The position numbers and the translations under genes were made by a program. The notes under the pieces were generated by a model. That model saw nothing but the letters and a program-made list of their open reading frames with translations. It was not told the origin of the DNA and ran no database searches. 11,314 nt of DNA from assembly GCA_018898235.1 (NCBI GenBank), contig JAHIJU010000123.1, positions 1 through 11,314 on the forward strand, read 5' to 3'. This document shows, piece by piece, positions 1 to 6,321 of the stretch; within the stretch, counting starts at the first letter, position 1; every line of letters starts with the position of its first letter. The stretch is from Actinomycetota bacterium. GTDB taxonomy: Bacteria > Actinomycetota > Actinomycetes > Actinomycetales > Cellulomonadaceae.

Positions 1-342
1 CAGCCGCGCCTGGCCCAGGACGTTGTTGATCTTGTGCGAGCCGGTGTGGTTGAGGTCCTCGCGCTTGAGGAAGACCCGCACGCCCGGTGCGACCCGGGCG
101 GCGAACCGCGGCACCTCGGTGAGCGGGCTCGGACGGCCGGTGTAGGTGCGGTGCAGCCGCGTCAGCTCGGCGCCGAACGCCGGGTCGGTGAGCGCCTTGT
201 GGTAGGCGGTCTCGAGCTCGTCGAGCGCGGCGATCAGCGCCTCAGGGACGAACCGTCCGCCGAACGACCCGAAGTACGGGCCCGCGTGGGTGGCCAGCGG
301 GCCGTCCTGCTCGTCCAGCTCCACGGGAGGGCGGCCGCTCAC
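1..342 (-). CDS. trpB: Tryptophan synthase beta chain TrpB, N-terminal part
   Basis: The first 114 codons are present; the rest lies beyond the left edge. TrpB joins indole to serine using pyridoxal phosphate. The fragment has GPYFGSFGGRFVPEAL (21-36), the conserved N-terminal entry of the family, the PSPLTEVPRFA segment, and FLKREDLNHTGSHKINN (91-107), where Lys104 is the expected Schiff-base lysine. The GTG start overlaps the trpC stop by 4 bases and has only a weak GCGGTG upstream, as is common in coupled genes. trpA would be expected next, outside the window. Confidence 0.95.
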   Translation of the reverse strand, partial: MSGRPPVELDEQDGPLATHAGPYFGSFGGRFVPEALIAALDELETAYHKALTDPAFGAELTRLHRTYTGRPSPLTEVPRFAARVAPGVRVFLKREDLNHTGSHKINNVLGQARL

Positions 343-1151
343 CGACGCACCGCCCGCAGCGCGGGGTGCGAACCGGCTGCGACCAGGTCGGCGACCGACT
401 TGCGGGGGGCGTCGTCGGTCACCAGCGCCTCGCCGACCAGCACGGCATCCGCCCCCGCCCGCGCGTACTCGACGACGTCGTGCGGGCCGCGCACACCGGA
501 CTCCGCGACCTTGACCACCGAGGACGGGATCGAGGGGGCGACCCGGGTGAACGTCGCCCGGTCGACCTCCAGGGTCTTGAGGTTGCGTGCGTTCACCCCG
601 ATCACGCGGGCACCGGCGTCCACCGCGCGCGCCACCTCCTCACTGTCGTGCACCTCGACCAGTGCCGTCATGCCGAGCGAGTGCACGCGGTCGACCAGGG
701 AGGTGAGCACGGTCTGCTCGAGCGCGGCGACGACCAGGAGCACCAGGTCCGCGCCGTGGGCGCGGGCCTCCCACACCTGGTAGGGCGTGACGATGAAGTC
801 CTTGCGCAGCACCGGGATGTCCACCCGGGCGCGGACGGCGTCCAGATCGGCGAGCGAGCCGCCGAACCGGCGCGACTCCGTGAGCACCGAGATCGCGGTC
901 GCGCCGCCCGACTCGTAGTCCGCGGCCAACGCCGCCGGATCGGAGATGTCGGCGAGGGCGCCCTTGCTGGGGCTCATCCGCTTGACCTCGGCGATGACCG
1001 TGACGGCGTCATCCACCTTGAGCCGCGCCGGGCAGTCGATCGCCGACGGGCGACGCAGCGCGAGCGCCTTGAGGTCGTCCAGCGAGGTCGTCGCCTGCCG
1101 GACCGCGAGGTCCTCCCTGACCCCGGCCACGATGTCGTCCAGCACGGTCAC
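339..1151 (-). CDS. trpC: Indole-3-glycerol phosphate synthase TrpC
   Basis: TrpC closes the indole ring, turning CdRP into indole-3-glycerol phosphate with loss of CO2 and water. The 270-residue TIM barrel has IAEVKRMSPSKG (53-64) with the Glu55 and Lys57 pair, VLRKDFI with Lys117 as the likely general acid, LVEVHD with Glu166 as the likely general base, GVNARNLKTLEVD (185-197) and VAESGVRG (215-222) near the phosphate site. The length is normal for a stand-alone enzyme; there is no fused TrpF domain. The GTG start is supported by GGGGAGG eight bases upstream. The stop overlaps trpB by GTGA, so indole glycerol phosphate synthase and tryptophan synthase beta are likely made together. Confidence 0.97.
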   Translation of the reverse strand: MTVLDDIVAGVREDLAVRQATTSLDDLKALALRRPSAIDCPARLKVDDAVTVIAEVKRMSPSKGALADISDPAALAADYESGGATAISVLTESRRFGGSLADLDAVRARVDIPVLRKDFIVTPYQVWEARAHGADLVLLVVAALEQTVLTSLVDRVHSLGMTALVEVHDSEEVARAVDAGARVIGVNARNLKTLEVDRATFTRVAPSIPSSVVKVAESGVRGPHDVVEYARAGADAVLVGEALVTDDAPRKSVADLVAAGSHPALRAVRR

Positions 1152-1159
1152 GTCGATCG

Positions 1160-1166
1160 CCTCCCC
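1160..1166 (-). promoter_or_regulatory. trpC ribosome binding site
   Basis: GGGGAGG on the minus strand lies eight bases before the GTG at 1151 and supports that codon as the trpC start. Confidence 0.75.
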
Positions 1167-1211
1167 ACGCGGCTTCGCGGCCCGCGGCTGGTCGCCGGGC
1201 CCGCTTCCTCC

Positions 1212-1241
1212 ATCGTACGGGCGCCGATCGACTGCCTCGAA
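1212..1241 (-). promoter_or_regulatory. Possible trpC promoter
   Basis: The 130-base gap between the DUF2752 gene and trpC holds, on the minus strand, TTCGAG (1241 to 1236), an 18-base spacer and TACGAT (1217 to 1212), a fair match to -35 and -10 elements. Transcription from about 1205 would give a leader near 54 bases ending in the strong trpC ribosome binding site. Nothing else is evident in this gap except a 10-bp palindrome at 1265-1274. No attenuator with Trp codons was seen. Confidence 0.35.
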
Positions 1242-1281
1242 CGCCGTCCACGAGGGTTGCCAGGCCGGCGCCGGGCCGAGG

Positions 1282-1785
1282 TCACCGTGGGCCGAGCAGC
1301 CCGTGCAGCAACGGGAGGTTGCGGGCCACCCCGAACGCCAGCACCACGCCCAGCACGACCCACCACACCGTCGCGGGGACGGCCAGGGCCGGGCGCCCCC
1401 GCACCCGGCGGCGCAGCCAGTCGACCCAGACCAGCGCGACCGGACCCACGGCCAGCACCCACAGCGGGTTCATCGCCCAGGCGCCCGCGAGGTCACCACG
1501 GAGCAGGTCCGCGGTGGCCCGCAGCCCACCGCACAGCGGGCAGTACAGACCGGTGAACGCGTACAGCGGGCAGAAGCCCCATGCACCCGCCCGCCCCGGG
1601 GAGTGCAGCAGCAGACCCCCACCCAGCACCACGGCCCCGGCGGCGACGGCCAGCGGCCCGCGGACGCGGTACCCGAGGCCCGGAGCCGGCGCACCGGTCA
1701 GGTCGGCGCGAACCGGCCCGGCCGTGAGGGCCTCGGCGTGCTCGGGCACGGCGTGCTCGAGCTCAGTGGACACCGTTGGTGCCAT
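1282..1785 (-). CDS. DUF2752 membrane protein
   Basis: From the ATG at 1785 this is a 167-residue protein with a polar N-terminal tail of about 40 residues and at least three hydrophobic spans (about 42-61, 107-124 and 137-154). The diagnostic part is FCPLYAFTGLYCPLCGGLRA followed by a leucine-rich stretch ending in MNPL (residues 71-108). Cys72, Cys82 and Cys85 are spaced as in DUF2752, a family of unknown function; the cysteines might bind a metal or form a disulphide. The start is unsettled: ATG at 1785 overlaps the preceding gene by 23 bases, GTG at 1773 overlaps less, and TTG at 1827 overlaps more. None has a good SD, suggesting translational coupling. It is last in the cluster before the 130-base gap upstream of trpC. 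Confidence 0.8.
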   Translation of the reverse strand: MAPTVSTELEHAVPEHAEALTAGPVRADLTGAPAPGLGYRVRGPLAVAAGAVVLGGGLLLHSPGRAGAWGFCPLYAFTGLYCPLCGGLRATADLLRGDLAGAWAMNPLWVLAVGPVALVWVDWLRRRVRGRPALAVPATVWWVVLGVVLAFGVARNLPLLHGLLGPR

Positions 1786-2035
1786 CGGGGCGCTGCCCGA
1801 GGCCGGCGACGGACATGACCTTGCCAATCACCACGCCCAGCACGCACACACCCAGACCCGCCCAGAGCAACCAGGTGAGCGCGGCGACCACGGCGATGCT
1901 CGCGATCAGCCCACCGGCGACGACGACCCAGGTCGTCGTCCACGCCGCGACGGTCCTGCCGTGGTTGGCCGGCGGCGGACCCGCAGGCGGGCGCATGGTC
2001 TGCATGTGCGGCAGCACGACGTCCTTCTCGGCCAT
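1763..2035 (-). CDS. Small HGxxPAAW-type membrane protein
   Basis: This 90-residue protein has a short polar N-terminus containing PPANHGRTVAAW (22-32), which fits the HGxxPAAW signature of a small actinobacterial membrane family of unknown function with one change (Val for Pro). Two hydrophobic spans follow (about 34-54 and 55-75). The tail GQRPDGTNGVH is short. It lies 37 bases after the upstream membrane protein gene; AGGG 11 bases before the ATG is the only SD-like sequence and is weak. Its 3' end overlaps the next gene in another frame. Position between trpE and trpC is typical of the family. No enzyme motif is visible. Confidence 0.8.
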   Translation of the reverse strand: MAEKDVVLPHMQTMRPPAGPPPANHGRTVAAWTTTWVVVAGGLIASIAVVAALTWLLWAGLGVCVLGVVIGKVMSVAGLGQRPDGTNGVH

Positions 2036-2072
2036 GGCGGTGACAACCCTTCGTCCGTCGGTTCGGCACACC

Positions 2073-2645
2073 TTAGTCGAGGGCGCCGTCGTGCGGGTCG
2101 CTGGGATCGCGGCCCTGGGACAGCGCGTCCCAGTCGGAGCGCTCGTCGGGTTCACGCTCATGGCGCCGCGTCGTGGCCGGCCAGCGGCGACCGGCCCTGG
2201 CCAGACCCGCACCGCAGACCACCAGACCTGCGCCGGCCACGGCGGTGAGCCAGGGCCACACCGACGTCCGGGGGGCACCGGCGAGCCCGGTCAGCCCCGT
2301 GCTGCGGGCCACGGCATCGGCCGCCGCACCCGCCGGGTCGACCAGCACCCCGACGGCGGTCACCGCGACGAGCGCACCGCCGGCCGCGAGCACGAGCACG
2401 ACGACCCAGCGCCCGGCACGGCCGACCAGCGCCAGTGCGGCACCGGCCGCGAGCACCATCAGCGCGACAGCCAGGACCTGCGGTGCGGCCGTCGTTCCGG
2501 TGACCGCGACCGGAGCGCTCGCCGAGACCCCCGTCGCCACCACCCAGGTCGGTGCGCTCAGACCGGCGGTGACCAGACCGAGCGCCAGCACCACCAGCAC
2601 CCAGCGTCCCCTGCCCCGCCCCCGGGAGGACGACGCGGCGCTCAT
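2073..2645 (-). CDS. Trp biosynthesis-associated membrane protein
   Basis: This 190-residue protein has about four membrane spans (roughly residues 15-33, 56-75, 80-102 and 129-150) and a polar C-terminal tail. It resembles the actinobacterial family annotated as Trp-operon-associated membrane protein (TIGR02234/Trp_oprn_chp), found between trpE and trpC; its biochemical role is not known. The tail carries RSDWDALSQGRDPSDP, the conserved WDALS-x-G-x-DP ending of the family as I recall it. The N-terminal Ser/Arg/Gly-rich stretch should stay in the cytoplasm. The ATG overlaps the trpE stop (ATGA), so it is almost certainly co-translated with trpE. Transport or scaffolding of an aromatic intermediate is conceivable but unsupported. 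Confidence 0.85.
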   Translation of the reverse strand: MSAASSSRGRGRGRWVLVVLALGLVTAGLSAPTWVVATGVSASAPVAVTGTTAAPQVLAVALMVLAAGAALALVGRAGRWVVVLVLAAGGALVAVTAVGVLVDPAGAAADAVARSTGLTGLAGAPRTSVWPWLTAVAGAGLVVCGAGLARAGRRWPATTRRHEREPDERSDWDALSQGRDPSDPHDGALD

Positions 2646-4183
2646 CCCTGGCCGGGGCGCCGCAGCCGCGCCGCCAGCTGGATGGCCCGCACCGCCGCGG
2701 CCGCCTTGGTCCGGGACTCCAGGTACTCGGTCGCCGGCACCGAGTCGGCGACGATACCGGCACCTGCCTGCACGCTGGCCCGCCCTTCGCGGATCAGGGC
2801 GGTGCGGATCGCGATGGCCATGTCCATGTTCCCGGCGAAGTCCACGTACCCGACGGTGCCGCCGTAGATGCCACGGCGGGCCGGTTCCAGCTCGTCGATC
2901 AGGGCGATCGCCCGGGGCTTCGGCGCACCCGACAGGGTGCCGGCCGGGAAGGTCGCGATGAACGTCGACAGCGCGGTCGCATCGGCGCGCAACCGGCCGA
3001 CCACCGTCGAGCAGATGTGCATGATGTGGCTGAACCGGCGCACCGCCATGAGCTCGACCACCTCGACGCTGTCCGGCTCGCACACCTTCGCCAGGTCGTT
3101 GCGCGCCAGGTCGACGAGCATGACGTGCTCGGCCAGCTCCTTCGGGTCGTCGAGCACCTCCTGTGCGAGGCGCTTGTCCTCCTCGGGGGTGGCACCACGC
3201 GGCCGGGAACCGGCGATCGGGAACGTCTCGACGCGCCGGTCGGTCACCTTGACCAGGGTCTCCGGGCTGGAGCCCACCACCGCGAACGGCCGGCCGGACG
3301 GGTCGGCAAGCTGCACGTAGTACATGTATGGGCTCGGGTTGACGGTCCGCAGCACGCGGTACACGTCCAGCGGGCTGGCCGGGCAGTCCAGGTCGAGGCG
3401 CTGGGACAGCACCACCTGGAACACCTCGCCGTCGACGATCGCGTCCTGCCCCGCCCGCACGGCCGCCTCGTACTCGGCCCGTTCGGAGCGGAACTCGAGC
3501 TCGGGCTCGACCGCGGCCTCGTCGAGGACCAGGGCGCCCGACGGTGCCGGATGGGCCATGGCCTCCTGCATCGCGTCGAGCCTGGACACTGCGTCGGACC
3601 AGGCCTCGTCGACGCGATCGGCTGTGCCGTCGGCGTTGACCGCGTTGGCGATCAGCCAGACCGAGCCCTCGGCGTGGTCGACGACCGCCAGGTCGGTGGC
3701 GAGCATCAGCGTGAGCTCCGGGACGTCCAGCTCCTCGGGCGCCTTCGCGGGCAGCGTCGGCTCCCAGTGCCGCACGATGTCCCAGCCGATCGCGCCCACC
3801 AGACCACCCGTGAGCGGGGGCAGACCGGGCACCGCCCGGGTGCCGAGCACCTCGAGCGTGCGGCCGAGCACCTCCAGCACGTCGCCCTGCATCGGGATCC
3901 CCACCGGGACGTCGCCGGTCCAGACCGCCTCACCGTCCCGCGAGGACAAGGTGGCCCGCGACCTCACGCCGACGAACGACCAGCGACCCCAGGTGCCGTC
4001 CGACTCCGCCGACTCGAGCACGAACGTCCCGGTGCGTCCACCCGCCAGGGTCCGGTACAGACCCACCGGGGTCACGTCGTCCGCCAGCAGCCGACGGACC
4101 ACCGGGATCACCCGCGCATCGACGGCCTGGTCGCGGAACTCCTCCAACGACGGCCACGTGGCGCCCCAGGCCGGCGGCTTCAC
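2642..4183 (-). CDS. trpE: Anthranilate synthase component I TrpE
   Basis: TrpE makes anthranilate from chorismate and ammonia, the committed and feedback-controlled step of tryptophan synthesis; the glutaminase TrpG is not in the window. The 513-residue protein has FVLES (54-58), the LLES-type motif, and NPSPYMYY (282-289), which together form the tryptophan inhibition site. The C-terminal chorismate-binding domain shows VFQVVLSQR, SSPETLVK, FPIAGSRPRG, MLVDLARND (355-363), GTLSGAPKPRA (415-425) and AGAGIVADS. The intact sensor motif suggests normal end-product inhibition. The start is GTG, overlapping the hisI stop by 4 bases; the stop overlaps the next gene's ATG. No leader peptide or attenuator can lie directly upstream because the gene is embedded between overlapping genes. 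Confidence 0.96.
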   Translation of the reverse strand: MKPPAWGATWPSLEEFRDQAVDARVIPVVRRLLADDVTPVGLYRTLAGGRTGTFVLESAESDGTWGRWSFVGVRSRATLSSRDGEAVWTGDVPVGIPMQGDVLEVLGRTLEVLGTRAVPGLPPLTGGLVGAIGWDIVRHWEPTLPAKAPEELDVPELTLMLATDLAVVDHAEGSVWLIANAVNADGTADRVDEAWSDAVSRLDAMQEAMAHPAPSGALVLDEAAVEPELEFRSERAEYEAAVRAGQDAIVDGEVFQVVLSQRLDLDCPASPLDVYRVLRTVNPSPYMYYVQLADPSGRPFAVVGSSPETLVKVTDRRVETFPIAGSRPRGATPEEDKRLAQEVLDDPKELAEHVMLVDLARNDLAKVCEPDSVEVVELMAVRRFSHIMHICSTVVGRLRADATALSTFIATFPAGTLSGAPKPRAIALIDELEPARRGIYGGTVGYVDFAGNMDMAIAIRTALIREGRASVQAGAGIVADSVPATEYLESRTKAAAAVRAIQLAARLRRPGQG

Positions 4184-4611
4184 GCCTGGGCCCCGGTCGA
4201 CGCCTCGTCCTGGGCGTGCCCGACGACCGCCGGAAGCGCGCCACCTGCCAGGAAACAGGTGCGGGACCCGGTGTGGCAGGCGGCGCCGACCTGGTCCACA
4301 CGCACCAGCAGCGCGTCGCCGTCGCAGTCCAGGGCGACCGAACGCACATGTTGCACATGCCCCGAGGTGTCGCCCTTGCGCCAGTACTCCTGCCGTGAAC
4401 GGCTCCAGAAGGTCACGCGGCCGCTCGTCAGCGTCCGCCGCAGGGCCTCGTCGTCCATCCAGCCGAGCATGAGCACCTCACCGGTGTCGTGCTGCTGGAC
4501 GACGGCGGCCACCAGGCCGGACTCGTCACGCTTGAGGCGGCGGGCGATCTCGGGGTCGAGGCTACGTGCAGGCACGGTGACGATCCTGCCACGCACCGGC
4601 GCGGCGCCCAC
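4180..4611 (-). CDS. hisI: Phosphoribosyl-AMP cyclohydrolase HisI
   Basis: HisI opens the adenine ring of PR-AMP in the third step of histidine synthesis and needs zinc and magnesium. The 143-residue protein has the core MLGWMDDEALRRTL (48-61), YWRKGDTSGHVQHV and DCDGDALLVRVDQVGAACHT. Asp95, Asp97 and Asp99 are the likely Mg ligands; Cys96, Cys112 and Cys119 (in TCF) the likely zinc ligands. There is no HisE-type pyrophosphohydrolase domain, so it is the single-function form. The first dozen or so residues before SLDPEIARRLK are longer than in many homologues; a later GTG could be the true start, but the SD favours 4611. The stop overlaps trpE by GTGA, tying the histidine gene to the tryptophan genes. 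Confidence 0.95.
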   Translation of the reverse strand: MGAAPVRGRIVTVPARSLDPEIARRLKRDESGLVAAVVQQHDTGEVLMLGWMDDEALRRTLTSGRVTFWSRSRQEYWRKGDTSGHVQHVRSVALDCDGDALLVRVDQVGAACHTGSRTCFLAGGALPAVVGHAQDEASTGAQA

Positions 4612-4616
4612 GCCGT

Positions 4617-4621
4617 CTCCT
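4617..4621 (-). promoter_or_regulatory. hisI ribosome binding site, overlapping the hisF stop
   Basis: AGGAG on the minus strand is built into the hisF stop region (TAGGAG) and sits five bases before the GTG at 4611. It supports that GTG as the hisI start over later in-frame GTG codons, which have no comparable site. Confidence 0.7.
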
Positions 4622-5390
4622 AGCGGACCGTCAGCCCCGCCGCCCGCAGCGCGTTCTTGACCTGTCCCACCGTCAGCGTGCCGAAGTGGAAGACCGACGC
4701 CGCCAGCACGGCGTCGGCCCCCGCCCGCGCCGCCTGGACGAAGTGCTCGGGCGTCCCGGCACCGCCCGAGGCGATGAGCGGGACCTTCACCTCACGGCGC
4801 ACGTCCGCGAGCATCGCCAGGTCGAAGCCGGCCGTGGTCCCGTCGGCGTCCATGGAGTTCAGCAGGATCTCCCCGGCGCCCAGCTCGGCGCCGCGCCGCG
4901 CCCACTCGACCGCGTCGACCCCCGTGCCCCGTCGCCCCCCGTGGGTGGTGACCTCGTAGCCCGAGGTCGTGCGGGTGTCCCCGGTGACCCGCCGCGCGTC
5001 GACCGACAGCACGAGGACCTGGCTACCGAACCGCTCGGCGATCTCACCGATCAGCTCGGGACGGGCGATGGCTGCCGTGTTGACCCCGACCTTGTCGGCC
5101 CCGGCCCGCAGCATGCGGTCGACATCGGCCACGGCACGCACGCCGCCGCCGACGGTGAGCGGCACGAAGACCTCGTCGGCCGTCCGACCGACCACGTCGA
5201 TCATCGTGGCGCGACCGTCCGTCGAGGCCGAGACGTCGAGGAACGTGATCTCGTCCGCGCCCTCGGCGTCGTAGCGACGGGCCAGCTCGACGGGGTCGCC
5301 GGCATCCCGCAGCCCGGCGAAGTTCACGCCCTTGACGACCCGGCCGGCGTCGACGTCCAGGCAGGCGATCACCCGCAACGCCACGCTCAT
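4620..5390 (-). CDS. hisF: Imidazole glycerol phosphate synthase, cyclase subunit HisF
   Basis: HisF takes ammonia from the glutaminase HisH and converts PRFAR to imidazole glycerol phosphate and AICAR, linking histidine and purine synthesis. The 256-residue (beta/alpha)8 barrel has VIACLDVDAGRVVKGVNF at its start, with catalytic Asp12, and LSVDARR with Asp131, the second catalytic aspartate. Phosphate-binding loops appear as TVGGGVR (79-85), LLNSMDADGT (177-186) and IASGGAG. The length is standard. Its partners hisH, hisA/priA and hisB are not adjacent; upstream is the FKBP lipoprotein gene, overlapping by ATGA. The TAG stop merges with the ribosome binding site of hisI. Confidence 0.97.
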   Translation of the reverse strand: MSVALRVIACLDVDAGRVVKGVNFAGLRDAGDPVELARRYDAEGADEITFLDVSASTDGRATMIDVVGRTADEVFVPLTVGGGVRAVADVDRMLRAGADKVGVNTAAIARPELIGEIAERFGSQVLVLSVDARRVTGDTRTTSGYEVTTHGGRRGTGVDAVEWARRGAELGAGEILLNSMDADGTTAGFDLAMLADVRREVKVPLIASGGAGTPEHFVQAARAGADAVLAASVFHFGTLTVGQVKNALRAAGLTVR

Positions 5391-6298
5391 GAGCCGGACC
5401 CCTTGTCGGTGGGTGTGCGGGTCGCCAGGATGTCCACCACGAACACCACGGCCTGGCCCGAGAGCTCGGCACCGGCCGTCACGCCCAACGGGTAGGTCGG
5501 CGGCACGACAAGCTCGATCTGGCTGCCGACGGTCTGCTCGACGAGCCCCTCGGAGAACGCCTGCGACAGGTCCAGGAGGGAATGGCTCACCGGTGCGCCC
5601 CGCGCCCAGGACGAGTCGAACTCCTCACCGGTGTCCCACGAGAAGCCCGCGTACTGGAAGGTCACCACGTCCTGCTCGCCGACCTGGGCGCCGGTGCCCT
5701 TCTTGAGCGGCTGCGCGATGAGGGTGGCCGGTGCGCCCGTCCCGGTGGCCGTGATCGATGGCGCCCCGTCGGCGGCCAGGGTCACCGCCGGCAGCCCGGG
5801 CAACGGCGCGACGTCCTGCCCGAAAGCCCGCAGCGGCAGCACGTCCAGCACGGTGACCGTCGGGTAGGTGGTGCTCCCCGAGGACGCTCCCGGCGCCACC
5901 TGCAGGATGCGGGCACCGACCCGCTGCCCGCGCAACGACTGGTAGAGGTCGACGCCCAGGTCCTCCTCGGACAGCGTGCGGGTGACCGGCGAGCCGGTGT
6001 ACGTCTGCTTGACCACCGTCGCGTCGGTCGCGTTCTCCAGCGAGAAGTCCAGCAGCACCGGCCCCCCGTCGACCAGGTCGGGGCCGGTCCCCGCCCAGAT
6101 CGTGCGGCGATAGGTGCTCGTCACCGCCAGCGGCGCGACGTAGGTGACCGTGGGCGCCTGGCCCTGGACCCCGGACACGTCGACCTGAGGAGCGGCGGCG
6201 GCATCGCCGGAGCAGGCCACCAGGGAACCCGCGGCCAGCACGGCGCCCACCAGCACGGCCACCCGTCGATGCCACACCCGTCCTCGCACGCCCGACAC
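5387..6298 (-). CDS. FKBP-type peptidyl-prolyl isomerase lipoprotein
   Basis: This is a predicted surface-anchored prolyl isomerase of about 303 residues. Basic residues (VWHRR) are followed by a hydrophobic stretch and a lipobox LVAC, so Cys29 should be lipidated and the protein held on the outer face of the membrane. Two FKBP-like halves are visible. The first (about 67-154) has little of the active site. The second (about 167-294) has YAGFSWDTGEEFDSSW, giving equivalents of FKBP12 Tyr26, Phe36 and Asp37, and VVPPTYPLG with the Tyr82 equivalent; the Trp59 position appears to be Leu. FKBP genes after pafA are common in actinobacteria. The start is uncertain: GTG at 6298 has a weak AGG, while GTG at 6277 has GAGGA at close spacing. 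An extension further upstream would run into pafA. The stop overlaps the hisF start (ATGA). Confidence 0.85.
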   Translation of the reverse strand: MSGVRGRVWHRRVAVLVGAVLAAGSLVACSGDAAAAPQVDVSGVQGQAPTVTYVAPLAVTSTYRRTIWAGTGPDLVDGGPVLLDFSLENATDATVVKQTYTGSPVTRTLSEEDLGVDLYQSLRGQRVGARILQVAPGASSGSTTYPTVTVLDVLPLRAFGQDVAPLPGLPAVTLAADGAPSITATGTGAPATLIAQPLKKGTGAQVGEQDVVTFQYAGFSWDTGEEFDSSWARGAPVSHSLLDLSQAFSEGLVEQTVGSQIELVVPPTYPLGVTAGAELSGQAVVFVVDILATRTPTDKGSGS

Positions 6299-6321
6299 GG
6301 TACCTGGCGCGCACGGACCGA

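Noticed and set aside
1265..1274. Palindrome CCGGCGCCGG after the DUF2752 gene, considered as a terminator
   Set aside because: It has no loop and no following U-run. Short GC palindromes are frequent in such DNA.
366..1556. Plus-strand open frame across trpC and the gap after it
   Set aside because: It runs antisense through conserved TrpC codons and the DUF2752 cysteine motif; no recognisable protein.
3017..4660. Long plus-strand open frame (547 codons) opposite trpE and hisI
   Set aside because: It spans two clear minus-strand genes in a shadow frame, and its composition (His/Arg/Val-rich) shows no domain.
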